Assembly (NCBI GenBank): GCA_050084515.1
Contig: CM114272.1
Span: 55,614,001-55,678,000, forward strand
Source: Blasia pusilla
Taxonomy: Eukaryota > Marchantiophyta > Marchantiopsida > Blasiales
DNA length: 64,000 nucleotides
Reading direction: 5' to 3'
This document shows, piece after piece, positions 43,717 through 56,097 of this stretch. How positions within the stretch are numbered: position 1 is the first letter of the stretch; every line of letters begins with the position of its first letter. The notes under the pieces were generated by a model. It saw nothing but the letters and a program-made list of their open reading frames with translations. It did not search any database and had not been told where the DNA came from. The position numbers and the translations under genes are program-made.

Positions 43717-44900
43717 CCCGTTACAGAGCCAGCCCGCCAAGCCGGCGCGCCTTCACTAAGGAACTGGCGCGGGCAACTAGTCGACCCTCTTCTCGCAACT
43801 CAGAGCACGCAGCACGCTCGCTCATCCTGCCGCACACGTGCTGCTACCACCGCTCAGCTGCGGAGCCATTTCGTGTATAGCTTACACCCGACTCTCCGTG
43901 CTCTTCTCTTCTACCTCTTTCTCTCTCTCCTCACTCTATTCACCTCGTTTCCGAGAGCTCTCGACTCCGCTCTTCTCTCTGCCACCACACTTCGTTTGCC
44001 AATCTACTGCGGCCCCTCGCTTATTCCTGCCTGCTCGCGCACGCAGTCAACTTGGTCGCGCTGCGCTGCGCTGCCCTGCCCCGCCCCCCGCCCTGCGCTG
44101 CGTACTCGTACGAAAGGTTTGTATCACGGCTCGTTAGCCAACAGCCTCTCGCTCGCTCGCTCCCTCGCTCGGTTCGAGAGACTCGACGCTCGCGGCTTGC
44201 TAGGAAACGAAACGCTGGGAAGGCAGCTGAGTAGAGAGAGCAGCAGACGCTCCCGGCACCAGCAGACAGTCCTACTGCCCGGCCTAGGCTAGGCTACCAA
44301 CGCTATACACGACTTCCCCCTAACAGAAGCAACAAAGACGAAAGAGCGAGCGCGCGGAACGCGGCTGGCTCACTCGAAGTTTGGAGGCCGCGAACCCGGC
44401 GCTAGCGGGCCGGGGAGAAAGGAATGGAGTCAGATGAAATTGGCTAGCTGGCCCGCTCCAGACAGCGTAATCCAATCCACTTTACCCTCCTCCCCCGTTT
44501 TCTGTCTCGCCCACTTCTCTCATCGATCAAACTGACGACATCTCGGATCAGCGCTGCTACACTCTCTCTCCACTGCCTTCTCCCCCTCCCGCTCTCTCCT
44601 TTTTCCCCCACCTTCCGCACTTCTCCTCAGACGACAGCTCCACTCGCTTTTCTTTACAATTTTTCTTTCCCGCACCCATGCATCATGCCATGTCATCCAC
44701 CCATCCATCACTCCATCGCCCATGCCCCCCCGCCCTGTCCCCACCACATCACTCCTCTCAACGGCCTCCCCTCCGCTCCGCTGGGTCCGGTCCCTGCCTC
44801 CTTCACCGTCGCTCTTTCACCTGCCCCGTCTGTACCTTCGTTCAACCCTCACTATTTACCCGCTAAATCCCAGCTCCCGTCATAGCGAGATGGCTCCGCT
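43717..44900 (-). promoter_or_regulatory. 5' leader and promoter region of the BSK gene
   Basis: Upstream of the BSK start the DNA is GC-rich with long pyrimidine tracts and CTCG-type repeats (around 44145-44175). Such tracts are common in plant 5' leaders and core promoters without a TATA box. I see no clear TATA box. The transcription start cannot be placed from sequence alone. Confidence 0.45.
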
Positions 44901-45344
44901 GAATCCTCCCGGCGCCCTTGCCTCCGCGGCCAACCACGTCCGGCTCCCGGTATCGTCGACTCCTATGAACTCATGATCGTTCACGTCCGGCAGGCTCCAT
45001 TTACGAACGTGCGGAATCTGCAACATTCCCCCTAGATCGTCACCACATCCATATGACATGCACATGACATTTCCCCCTCGGTCCGCTGTTTCATGCGGTT
45101 GACTTCGGTTGCCTCGGATGGCAAGCCGAACCAAGAGGGGATCGTACTCCTTGGCCATATACTGGGGGAAGTATGTGCGGCCCTTTTCCCCTTGCGGCTC
45201 CCGACTTTCGCCCGGTATTTTCCTCCGCGCTCCAACCTGTGTCGATGATCCTCGATCACTGCTCCGGACCCCCGAATTGTCAAATCGTCTGGCCAGATCA
45301 CGTCTCCGGTGCCTCGTTTGCGGAACGCCTCGGAAGATCTTCAT
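44880..45344 (-). CDS. Hypothetical 154-codon open frame
   Basis: An uninterrupted minus-strand frame starting MKIFRGVPQTRHRRRD, rich in Arg, Gly and Ser, upstream of the BSK gene. Charge and composition look protein-like in the second half (KEYDPLLVRLAIRGNR, WSLPDVNDHEFIGVDD), but I recognise no family. A plus-strand frame of 141 codons overlaps it, so one or both may be chance in GC-rich DNA. It might be a transposon fragment. Confidence 0.2.
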   Translation of the reverse strand: MKIFRGVPQTRHRRRDLARRFDNSGVRSSDRGSSTQVGARRKIPGESREPQGEKGRTYFPQYMAKEYDPLLVRLAIRGNRSQPHETADRGGNVMCMSYGCGDDLGGMLQIPHVRKWSLPDVNDHEFIGVDDTGSRTWLAAEARAPGGFSGAISL

Positions 45345-45350
45345 GGCCGG

Positions 45351-45385
45351 TCACATCTCCTCTCCTCTCCTCTCCTCTCCTCTCC
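45351..45385. repeat. (CTCCT)n microsatellite
   Basis: Seven or so tandem copies of a CTCCT pentamer. Confidence 0.9.
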
Positions 45386-45539
45386 AACATCTAAGAGAAT
45401 CTTCTGTTGTTACATCTTCCCCTAGTCCTCTATCTGGTGAGGTGACATGGGGGGAGTCCAAGATTAGACACGTCCTCTCCCGATTTATCCAGCCGGTAAT
45501 TGCCCTGAAGTACCACTTTCCGATGTGGACATAGGAACA

Positions 45540-46870
45540 CATCCGAATGCGATGTACAACATTCATTCCAAATTTGTGATTTTTTCAAACACTCTTTTTC
45601 ACATTAAAATACTCGGATACACGCCGCTCCCTTGGTGGCTAAACTTTGACTCCCCTCGTTGGAAGGATGATTCATCGTATAATTCGTACACATCTTTATG
45701 GGAATTTCGACACATGGTCTCGGATGGTGCATATTAGGGTGTCTCACATGGAGGACATTCATCTTCTACGTCCTTCAAGCGTTTGATTTTAAAATAGGGA
45801 CGGTTTCCTAGGAACTTCAATTTTTGACAGATTTCGTAATTTTCACGACGTGTGACTCAAGTACACGCACATCGGCCTTGGACGTCTGGCAGTTGGAGGT
45901 GAGCATCCACCTGCGACAACACCCCGCACCAATAGACGACATTTTGGTCGTATAAAAAATTACTGCTTCATGCGTCCCACCCTACGATACGTTTCTAAGA
46001 TGCTCTATTGTACTCCTATACTAGTAAGACACATGGGTGAAGCGGAAAAAAATGGCATCCCTTCACTCTTTGGTCCTCTTAATTTAGCTACTCTTTGAAT
46101 CTACGACGTGCCAACGGTAGAAGCGGTTTGAAATGATATGTGTCAACATCATAATAGGTTTGAAAGGAAAATTGTCAACATGGGAGGAGGGTTTCTCTAA
46201 CCCCATCCTCTCCTAATAATAAAGATGATAGATGATGTATGTGTGTGTTCAAGGTGAAAGGATACAAGACTAGCAACAAACAAGGGAGCAACCACAATGT
46301 CGTGTGAATCCACATCGTCATACAACATACATCGCTGACATACCATACTCACATACATAACATAGATGCGAGCATCCACGAACACAAGTGTACCACAACT
46401 TGAAATCCGTGAAAGACCTACTGTCATAAAACACGTATAGAATCACATACAATTGAGCCAAACCCTCTCCACGATAGGAGAATCCAGGTCGAAGCTTGCG
46501 GGAACCACCATAGCCAAGAGCTCTACTCACTACCAAGGCTAACTCCCAACGCAACAGGCTCAACTCAAAGAACTAATTGTTCTTTGAGTGCACTCCACAC
46601 TATATCCTCCAACCTAAGAGCGGGCTCTACTCGAAAAATCACCCTCAACGGAGTAACCCCCAACCCTGTGTATGAAACCGCATCTCTACCTGGACACTAC
46701 GGCCCTACATAAGGTACGGCCTCTACTAGCACACTATATTCTACGACATAATCCGTATGGTCATGACAACAAAGGCATATTAGTCGCACTAAGTGGAGAC
46801 CATCCTAGTGGGTGTGCTTCTTCCCAACGTAAGTTTTTGCCAAGTGAGCCACGAAAATCTATATTATTGT
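45540..46870. other. Intergenic DNA with a weak LTR-like segment
   Basis: No gene recognised. The segment about 46205-46400 (minus) contains words like those at LTR1 ends (for example an inverted ATGTATG/GTGTGTG region), but the match is weak and not called as an LTR. Confidence 0.3.
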
Positions 46871-46872
46871 TG

Positions 46873-47250
46873 GAGAGTGCGTCTTCATTTTGCAAATTCT
46901 TCTCCTCTCGACATTTGGCATTTTCAACCAATAAGATGATTCAATTTCTAGGTCAATATGATCATTCTAAATTAATTTTAAATGATATTTTAGAACTTAG
47001 GGTTAATTATCGGAACTAATTTAAACTTGTACATCATGCTTACACTAGTTTGATATATTCGAGAGTACACTTTTATTTTGCAAACTCCTTGTGAACTCCT
47101 TTGTTCTCAACACTTGGCACTCTTAACCAATAGGACAACTCACCTTTTGAGCCAATAGGATCATTTGAAATTAATTTAAAATGGCACTTGAGAACTTTGA
47201 GAGCTAATTATGGGAAGTAATTTAAAACTGCGCAGACTTACACTAGTCTA
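46873..47250. repeat. Diverged tandem duplication of about 185 bp
   Basis: Units 46873-47051 and 47061-47250 share a GAGAGTRC-type start, TTTTGCAAA, CACTTGGCA/CATTTGGCA, AACCAATA(A/G)GA, a GATCATT block and a TACACTAGT end. Divergence is substantial, so the duplication is old. Confidence 0.75.
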
Positions 47251-47419
47251 ATTTAAGAAAGATATTCAAATTTAGTAAGAATAACTAAGAATCTAAAAGT
47301 TATAAATAAAATGATTAAGTTGTGCTTATATAGAGTCTTTTGTGAAAAACTTAGTTTAATGGTCTATGGAATGTATTCAAAATATTTATCTACAAAAATT
47401 TTCATGTGTTCTATTCATA

Positions 47420-47444
47420 AAATAATAATAATAATAATAATAAT
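47420..47444. repeat. (AAT)n microsatellite
   Basis: An AAT trinucleotide run of about eight units. Confidence 0.9.
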
Positions 47445-50400
47445 GGCCTTTCCTCTCTCTTTTGAAATCCACTCCTCCTTTTCCTTTCTTCTCTCCTTGT
47501 CATGTGTATATTCTCCTTAACTAAACTTCCTCCTCTTCTCCGCTTAACTTAACTCTCTACCTCCCTTCAAATTATATATGTCATCACCACGTAAATCCTT
47601 AGGCGACAAGTGACGAGATACTGGGCTTTGAATCATAGTGTACAAAAAAAAAACCCCCAATTAGCTCCATGCAAAGCATATCCGTAGACAGCAACATATA
47701 TTTGTGATGATGATGATAGTTTTTTACTCCACTTTGTGATGTTGGGTGCCCTATGTGACAACCATCCCAAACGCTCTTACAACAATATGCTTATATTTTG
47801 CTAATAGATTCATATGGCAGATATTGAGACATTTTTGTACACCTTATAAATTATACTTAGGAAAGATGGACCTTTGTGTGATAGCGAGTCAAAAAAAATA
47901 TTAATTAAGGGTTATAAATATCCCTATCAATTGTATTTCCTTCTTAAGTAAAGCAATTCCATCTTATCGTTAAAGGAAAATAATCCAGATTTATATATAT
48001 TCGTAACAAAATTTCTTGACTACTTTAATCTCCATGAGTAAGTGTTAATATAAAATTTGACATAAGTCATTTATTATATTGAAAAAAATGACGTATTGAT
48101 TCCAACGAGAATTTTTACAAAATTTTACCCCAAAAATACTCTCTATGTGTAAAAACTAGGTTGAGTTTTTTGTGAGATATATGCACATAAAAAGGGATGG
48201 ATGAGGAAAATTATGAAAATGAGATCATGATGAGAAAATGTTGAGACTAAGAAAATCATTGATAAGGAATATACATGATAACTTCTTCCAACATAAAACT
48301 AAAAAAAGGAACATGTATTTACGACCCTTACATACACTCACTGTTTTTTTTGTTCTCATCATCTAGCCTATCCACGTGTCCCTCACACTAATTTAGTGAC
48401 TAATTCCCCCTCTTATAAGGCCGCACACTAGTTAAGATGTATATTGCATACATTTTTCGTACTAATTTTTTGTAGGATGCCTATAAATTGCACTTAGTAA
48501 TGACCATCAGAATTACAATTGTTTTGGGTGGATGACTAACCCTTATTGATCTTATAGGATGTAAGATTAAAGGGTTCACATCTTTTAGATATAGAGTGTG
48601 GATGTTGTGAAGATGTATGGGAAATGAGATAGTATCATCACATCCACTTCCCAATTCCCATATCTTGTAAAAAATATGTTTTTATAGGATACGCTAATGG
48701 AGATACCTAGGGAGATACCAATTGTCATTTTTATTCACATTACTTCTATTTGGGATATGATACAGCTCATTCTATAACAAATCATATCGTTATCATTGGA
48801 TGAATGAGCTTCCTTAATTTACCCCCCTATGTAATTAAAGGGTTTGCAACATTGACAATCATTTTATCAACATTCTTCTCTCTTCTACACTGGTTATGAA
48901 ATAGAAAGCGAGGGTGGTCTCTTTCCAATATGATATCTACAAACTTTTAATATGTAATTTCTTTGGGGATCCAACAAGTTAAAATTATAGAAGTTTCTCT
49001 ATGTGGCATAGCATATGCAATGTGAAAGAATTTAAACATAAATGACCAATTAATTGGGGTTTCCGTTGTTACTTAAGAACATTGATATGAAACCGCATAG
49101 CCAATGACAACAAAATTCCTCAATTGAAGCATTAACATTATGTTTGAAAGGCTTTCTACTCTTGATCACATCTGTCAATTTCAATTTTGGATACATGTAC
49201 CAAACATGAGTCAAAAACTAGTATCGGCCTCAAAAGGGTTTTCTCAATGTAAATATTTTGTGGTCATGGTGATAGTTGTTCAAGATGCCTTTAAATAATT
49301 ATCATAAGTAGCCACTTTTACAAATATGACTATGGTGGGAGATCTCTCGATAAGCAAAATAAAGTATTTTGAAACAACTTCTCTAGCACTATCTTTCCAT
49401 CGTGATCAGAGAAGGTATTTATAGCAAGTAAACTTCATGGAGGATCATTTTCCCCATCAATTTTGCATAGTACAACTCTATTTTAAAATAGATGCTTTAG
49501 TGAGTTTATGTATTTATTTTCATCATTGTTGTAGAAAATCTATGATTTTTCTCAATTATAGTACATTATAGATAGTCCACTTCATATTAGCTTATAAAAC
49601 TATGTCATCAAGAATTTTGAAGAGTTTATTTTTTGATTGACTTGGTCTCATAAGTTAAAAATTAGATAAAGAATTTCAGCTAGGATTGAACTTTCATGTT
49701 AGTTTATAACAATGCATGTATGATGCATTCATGTCCTATGACTACATGTTCAATTTTCTAGAACAATCAATCATTATATTGTTGGAAAGAATTTCACTCT
49801 TATATTCTTAAAATATGATATTATTTGAACTTTGTCCTAAAAATATTACAACTATATGTAAAGTAAGAATCATATCCTTATGTTATTTTAAGGCTTACGT
49901 TATTTTAGAATAATATTTTCAAATCAAGTGAACTCTTTTCTTTATCTTATAACATAGATTTAATCACTAAATGTTATATTCACAAATAACCACGTATAAC
50001 TTAGGGAGATATCTAATGTTTCTTTTTTTAAATTTTAAACTTAAAGTTAATAATAATCAATATTATGTAACGTTAGTTATGATAAGAGTATATAATATTT
50101 AAACAACACATCTATAGACAAAGGATAATATAATGATGAACTTGCGTCTATAAGTTATCCTTGGTTCAGGGCTCACTTTGGGTTATTCTTAGGACACTAC
50201 TATTTGAGTTCTATACCCTATTTTTAACACAATTAACTTCTCACTAATTTGATAGATATCCATTACCTCCTATTTTGGGTGAAGGTTGGAGAGGTGAGGA
50301 AATTGCATATATCATAAAGAAGGAAGTTATGGAAATATAAAGAGGGTGTAACTCAATGAGATTGAGTTTGGAAAGTTAATTCTTTCTTTGATAAACCTTA

Positions 50401-50610
50401 TTCCACGAAGTGACGAAGTAATGGCTTCGCTACATTCTTAGTAATCTAAGTCTTTCAACATAAGAGAGAGTTACGATATGTGTGAGATATAAGTTTTTAA
50501 ATAGTCATTTGAGTTATTTTGGTATATGGTTGCGTGTGTATCAAATATCTACTATTAAATGTTATTTCCAACAGGATAAGTTATGTGGAATATAACATTG
50601 ATATATCTTG
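47445..50610. other. AT-rich DNA without a recognised gene
   Basis: No long open frame and no recognised repeat. It borders the minus-strand retrotransposon. Confidence 0.5.
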
Positions 50611-50615
50611 TGAAG

Positions 50616-51060
50616 TGTCATGTGCATACACATCGCTACACAACATACATCTTTGTTACCAAATACAGAACACAAACACATAAGATATCATACTCATTCA
50701 TGGCATCTAAATATTGAAACAATTGTGTACCAAATATCTCCAATAAGATACAAGCACTCAAATCTCTCTCACAAACTCCATCTCTCTCTTATGTCAAACC
50801 AAAACCACTCTCCTAATGAGAGGATTTGGTTACTTACAAGGAAAAGAGTACCATAGCTCCGCCATCCCATGCTAAGAGGTTCAACAAAGAGAGAATGAGC
50901 TAAAAAACTCCCTCTTCCATCCCCCAACTCTTTCCATGGTAACCTATGCTCGCAGGTCACCTCCATAGCACTTGACATGCTATAGGAGGTCAAGGGCCAC
51001 TTTCCAAATTGGAAAAAAACTACACTCTTGATGAAAACTTACCCTTCTTACTATGTTATG
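50616..51060 (-). repeat. 3' LTR (LTR1) of the second copy
   Basis: On the minus strand it contains the AGTGGCCCTTGACCTCCTA block, the GAGCTCATTCTCTCTTTGTT-like block and the terminal region ending in GTGTATGCACATGACA at 50616. Compared with 53396-54038 the first part of the LTR is missing. Confidence 0.75.
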
Positions 51061-51179
51061 CATTTTTATGACACTCGAAGCAGAGAGTTGGATGCTCATG
51101 TGGCCCCATCGTTGATCACCTTCTTATAATCTATGTCACCAACACAAGTTTGGATCTATGACTCCCTACTATCTACGCT

Positions 51180-51330
51180 ATGTACATCTTGGGGATATGC
51201 ATCTTCCCTAGCAGAGCTGACGTAAGACATGCAATGTACCAACCTCTCGAACATCCCTCATAGATTATCACAATGAATACACCAGGGGAAAAAACAACAT
51301 AACATACAATATAAGCCTACAAGAACCATT
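51180..51330 (-). pseudogene. PHD finger remnant, second copy
   Basis: On the minus strand the approach HLPNIDGIVDPSLE matches the segment just before the PHD finger at 6.0-6.1 kb. CMLC begins at 51308. After a frameshift the next part reads DGCSRGWYIACL, keeping the Trp. The last Cys pair is not recognisable. It confirms that a PHD finger followed the integrase in this family. Confidence 0.6.
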
Positions 51331-51529
51331 TCTAAGCTCGGATCAACTATACCATCAATGTTAGGAAGGTGAGATGGCGCATAGTTACGCACATCGTCCT
51401 TCCAATACCATGCATCGTGTCCCTCCAATAATAGGACATTGGATAGCAATACCTCGCACACTCGAAAGATGGTGTGTTTTGCAATCATATCTAATATTGT
51501 AGATATCATTTCCTGCAATTATACATAGT

Positions 51530-52510
51530 CTACCTAATGAAATCTACCGATTGTTGGTTGATAACCATCTCCTCGAAAAGTCACGTATCTCAAAGTATTC
51601 CTATGTTCAGCAATCGCCAGGTTCCCGAATGTCATGGGCATTACTCTGCAAAATAACTCAGTCCTTTGAGAACATACTCGCATCCATACATCAGGGTCGT
51701 CAAGGTTCAACACCTCATCCACATCACGCAAATTGGCCGTAGGTAAATCAGGCTCTTGGCCATAAAGCAATAAGTAAGGTGAGAAAGATACTAAGGAGGC
51801 GTATATAATGAATATGAATCCCATAGCCAACCATGGAAATTGTAGGTCACAATCTCCTAAATGATCTCTTTGCAAGCCACACTTGGGTAAACTTCTTTTC
51901 ATCATCTATACAACTCTATCCGCTAGTCCATCCACCTTAGGATGATCATGCAAAGTAGTGCGGTGATTAATAAGCTCATGGTCACATAAGGCCTAAAACT
52001 CATCGCACAAATTTGTCCCTTGATCTATCAACATCTCGGCTAGTGTCCCATAATAACTCAACACTCAATTTAGGAATGCATACGCTACTCCCTCACTTTC
52101 TTTGTCATGCAAGACAACCAACTTTATCCACTTCGAGAATTGCTCGACCATCACCAACACATAACGCTTATGTCGCTCCGTCAAAGGTAAAGGTCTTGAA
52201 AAAATCCAAACTCTGTCCATAGCCTAAGCCCATGATCAATGGTGGATAAAATTATGGAGTTGGAGCATTGAATGATGCTCGAACGCAATCATAGATCATG
52301 CATCTCGTAACAAACTGTTGAATATCAGTCTCCATACCTTACTCAATATTGTATGTGGAGCAAGCTACCAATGCGCTTCATTCCAAAGTGTCCCAACTCC
52401 TCATGGGCATGTTGCACCAATTATGCTCCCTATGAAGAAAGAGGCACTACACATACTCTATTATCCTCCCAAACTCATAAGACATATGTCCCCTCCCATC
52501 AAAATTTCCT
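51530..52510 (-). pseudogene. Integrase remnant, second copy
   Basis: Contains on the minus strand the segments LGDCDLQFPWLAMGF, FSPYLLLYGQEPDLPTA and LRYVTFRGDGYQPTIGRFH (51534-51905), matching the integrase at 5.55-5.95 kb. The DDE-core region lies upstream to about 52510 with several stops. Confidence 0.85.
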
Positions 52511-52739
52511 TGCTGGCTGTAGGATCCGATTCCGCTCTCTAGCTTTCGCTATGCTCATGACGTTGCCAATATGCATGTAATCCAAGTCTACCCCATCCTA
52601 CCTAAATGCAACAAGAAAGCTCAACTAACAATATTCCTTATACGCTTGTCGGATCAATAATGATGATAAAGGGGTTTTCGAATAAATAAAACCTAAAATG
52701 TGTGCGATAGCCCACACTATAGCTAAGCACTCACCCTTA

Positions 52740-53340
52740 TACATTCTTGAATCCAACATGACACGCTATAGACTAAACACTTTACCTCTTGGACTCACCA
52801 AATGGAAAATCACCATGACACAATCTATTACGGGTCGAGCACGCATCTCCGCCATCCCAACAACCACAACTTTTCGAGTATAGGCATCAATGATCCGAGC
52901 ATAGGATCCAAGGGTATGTCCACCATCTCCTCTACAATTAATTTTGAATGTGAGGTGGTAAAACCATCTTCATGCTTGCATAGTGTAGCGTCTAGTCGGA
53001 AAATCCCAACGGATACCTCCCAATGTCGTAACATCAAAAGTTGAAAACCACGGGGCATGATACATAGATGTGGCCATCCCCAACAACATACTCCACATGG
53101 GATCTGCCTTAGCATCAGCAATAGGATTCTTCATGCTTGCTTATCCAATTGCTTGTCATGCATGCATGCACACCAACCCCATCTACCCTCGAGGAATTCT
53201 AATAAAGTTCCATCAATGGGGTCCTACTTGCGTCGGAAAAAATATATGACTAAGGACATTGGTATGTTTCTTAGCTTCCCCTCTCTATGGAATAATTGTT
53301 GGCTTATGCTAACCCATGTATGATGGAATTGGTTTTTGTG
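52740..53340 (-). pseudogene. Gag-protease linker, second copy
   Basis: Nucleotide match on the minus strand to 640-1170 of the first element. Shared landmarks are CCTATTGCTGATGCT, the ATGTTACGACATTGGGAGGT block and GGATGGCGGAGATGC. It is interrupted by stops and ends at the deletion junction with RNase H sequence near 52730. Confidence 0.75.
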
Positions 53341-53395
53341 TCACATCCTCATGATCGATAACTTCCCTAAGCTCGCGGTGCACCATTCTCGAGAT

Positions 53396-54038
53396 TGTCA
53401 CGTCTTTTAGGATAGATCGGTGAGATATAGTGGAGCACCTTTGTGAGTAGTGGAGGACAAGATCAATAGGTCAAGGATGACCTGCTGAGGCCCGGATAAA
53501 CTTGCGAGAGCAAGTTTCCCCTTCGTTTTGGCTCATTTGGAGCCATATTGAGAAACTTAATATTTAAGGTAAGTACCATTTTGAGTATATGATAGAATTC
53601 TTTTTTTTTAAGTGGCCCTTGACCTCCTACATGAGGTCAAGAGCCAAGGAGGTGACTTGGGAGCATAGGTTACCATGGAGAGAGCTTGGGAGAGGGGAGG
53701 GGTATACCTCAAGGAGAGAGAGCTTGAGAGCTCATTCTCTCTTTGTTGAACCTCTTGGCACGAGGCAGCGGAGCTATGGTCTTGCTTGCCTTGTGTGTGT
53801 AACCCAAGCCTCTCATTAGGAGAATGGATTTGGTTTGACATTGAGAGAGATATGTGAGAGTGCACACATGTGAGAACTATGGTGTTGTGAGAGAGATTGA
53901 ATATTATTTTATTGGATATATTTTGCTACTTCTTGTCTCCTTGTTTGGATGCCATTAGTTAGCATGGGATCGTGCGTGTTTGTGTGTGTGTTCGGTGACA
54001 ACGATGTATATTGTATAGCAATGTGTATGCGCACGACA
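53396..54038 (+). repeat. Most complete LTR1 copy (643 bp), plus orientation
   Basis: Starts TGTCACGTCTTTTAGG and ends GCGCACGACA, the canonical TG...CA ends of LTRs. It contains a 9-bp inverted repeat CTTGACCTC/GAGGTCAAG near 53608-53632. It splits the minus-strand element between its linker and Gag, in the opposite orientation, so it is probably a solo LTR left by a later insertion. I see no clear target-site duplication at its borders. Confidence 0.75.
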
Positions 54039-54059
54039 ATATACACATTGTTGCACTTG

Positions 54060-55120
54060 TGGTGCGGGCAAACATGAATGCTCTTGCATGCGACTAATGG
54101 TTGTTACACTCTTCTCGGCTATGTTACGCTCGATGCATTATGCCATCTCAAAGAAATATCTCAACGTAGGTGAGGTGGGCATTTAGAGTGTCACATCCCT
54201 CACCCATTTTTGTAGGTCTCATTTCAGCATCCCATATCATGCATGAACGGTCTGAGGCCCTATCACCTCCAAAGTAATATTAATCAAATGACGCAAGCAA
54301 ATGAATGTCTCTTGCAAACTCTCCCCCATCCACCTATGGAAGTCATAGATGCTCTTCAACTTCTCTATTCCTATCCCTTGGTAGTTTCTGCTTAACTCCG
54401 CAAAACACTCAACCACGAGATTGAACGTAAAACAAAACCAATTGGACAATGGAACTACCCTAATCCGACTCACCCCTCCATGACTCTCACTAGTGTTAGA
54501 GTAAGTACCCTCCCCTAGCTTCTACTCCTCATCTAAAAAAGGTTCTTTCCATGACACGTAATGAGGATCAAAGTAGAGTGTCTGAGCCTCAATCTCGAGT
54601 ACGGACCTGTGGGGAAACTCGTAATAATCATTCATGGATACCCCCTCTAGGTGTTAGAACATCCTATTCCGTCTTGTGAAAGGGTTGTACTTTCTAAAGC
54701 TTCTAGCCATTTGTCAGACACACCAACTCCTAAACTCCGCAATAAAGTCGTGCAACTTTATGATGCCGACAACTCTTGAAAACCTACGCGGTCCTCTACT
54801 ATGGTTATCCATCTCGGATATGCAAAGAGTAAGACCACTCAAAGTGTCCGATGATGCACTAGTAGACTGCTCATCTTTGCCATCTCCATTGTCTAAAATG
54901 ACATAGAAGTTCGCTCATGTGAAGAATCTCAAAATCTCGTGAAACCCCAAGGGCTACTCTTGGACACACCACGTCACCACGTCCCGAACGGATTCCATGA
55001 CGACTCTTGTGCCCCCTCCTACTAAAATATGTGATGCGGAAATAAGCGGCGTACGGTGAGCGGCTACCAATCATGTTGCATCTCGGTGCATAACCGTGAA
55101 TTCTTCCCCATTATTCAACT
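54060..55120 (-). pseudogene. Gag capsid region, second copy
   Basis: The minus-strand frame 54473-54237 reads FNLVVECFAELSRNYQGIG and continues FHRWMGESLQETFICLRHLI, which fits the helical retrotransposon Gag (capsid) domain. This is the part of Gag missing from the window for the first element. Stops and frameshifts break it. A C-x-H-H-x-C-like segment near 54050-54090 could be the decayed zinc knuckle next to the embedded LTR. Confidence 0.6.
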
Positions 55121-55694
55121 TCTCCCTTAACATCATTGTGGCAAAGATCAACTTATAGTAATGATGATGGTTCCAAAGGAACGAGAGCGGCCTAATCAAT
55201 AAATCAACGGTCTTCACCAACAACCGTCCAATCAACAACAACAAAGAGATGACAACCAATACTGTTGATGGAGGGCTAATGGATTGCCAAAAAAAATGGA
55301 CATCAATGGATGTGAATTGATGGTAAAAAACATAGCAATGTCCTTTGGACTCAAGTGGATCGGTAGCTTTGGTTAGGCAAATGCAGATAGGAACCATCAA
55401 GGGCAAACGCGGTTACAAGAATAAATAGGATTGGGGACTGAAAGGCAAAGAACTATGGCACAGTGGAGGGGCCGTCCATACCATCTGTCAGATAATAACA
55501 AGACACACATAGAGCAAAGCAATACGGCAGAAAGGGCCACAGATGCACATGAAGGAAGCAAGGGGTCGACTAGAAGCGCAAGGCGTTGTAACAACAGAGG
55601 GGCATGAGTGGAAGGACATAACTCTAGACATAATTGGGTCCAACTAACGTCGATTATATATGCATGACGTCGGTTGGGTATGAGAGGCTTGCGT

Positions 55695-56097
55695 TATTTA
55701 GAGCAAGAAGGACCATAGCTTTGCCGCCTCATGCCAAGAAATTCAACAAAAAAATAATGAGCTCCAAAGCTCCCTCGCCTTAGGTAAATATCTCCTTCCC
55801 ACTCCTAAGCTCCCTCCATGATAACCTATGCTTGTAAGTTACCTCATTGGCTCCTGACCTGTTATAGGTGGTCAATGACCACTTGCCAAAGTGAAAAGTT
55901 AAATATATTCTTAATCTATACTTACCCATAATAGTAATTTTATCTACATATATCCCAATGAGCCAAAACAAAGGGGAAACATGTTCTCTCAAGTTACCCC
56001 ATGCCTCAACAAGTCATTCTCGACCTCCTATGGTTCTCCTCCAACCTCCTTGAAGGCGGTCTAGCACAACTCATCGATCTTTCCTAAAAGATGTGAA
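55695..56097 (-). repeat. 5' LTR (LTR1) of the second copy, truncated
   Basis: On the minus strand it starts TTTCACATCTTTTAGG (TGTCACGTCTTTTAGG in the full copy) and includes the CTCATTGGGA and TGACCACCTATAACAGGTCA blocks. It stops after the GGCAAAGCTATGGTCCTTC block, so its last 250 or so bases are missing. Confidence 0.7.

Larger units (their letters stand above)
50616..56097 (-). mobile_element. Second copy of the DNMT/PHD Ty3/gypsy family, internally deleted, with both LTRs
   Basis: Minus-strand order: truncated 5' LTR (56097 to about 55695), Gag (about 55120-54060), an embedded plus-strand LTR (54038-53396), Gag-protease linker (53340-52740), RNase H end and integrase (about 52730-51530), PHD remnant (51308-51180) and 3' LTR (about 51060-50616). 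Relative to the element at 1-6421, the sequence jumps from a point matching about 1170 to one matching about 4436. The methyltransferase, reverse transcriptase and most of the protease are therefore gone. The junction is near 52730. It is a non-autonomous derivative. Confidence 0.85.

Noticed and set aside
52000-53300. Methyltransferase in the second copy
   Set aside because: The minus-strand element passes directly from linker/protease to RNase H sequence. No DNMT motif could be found between them.
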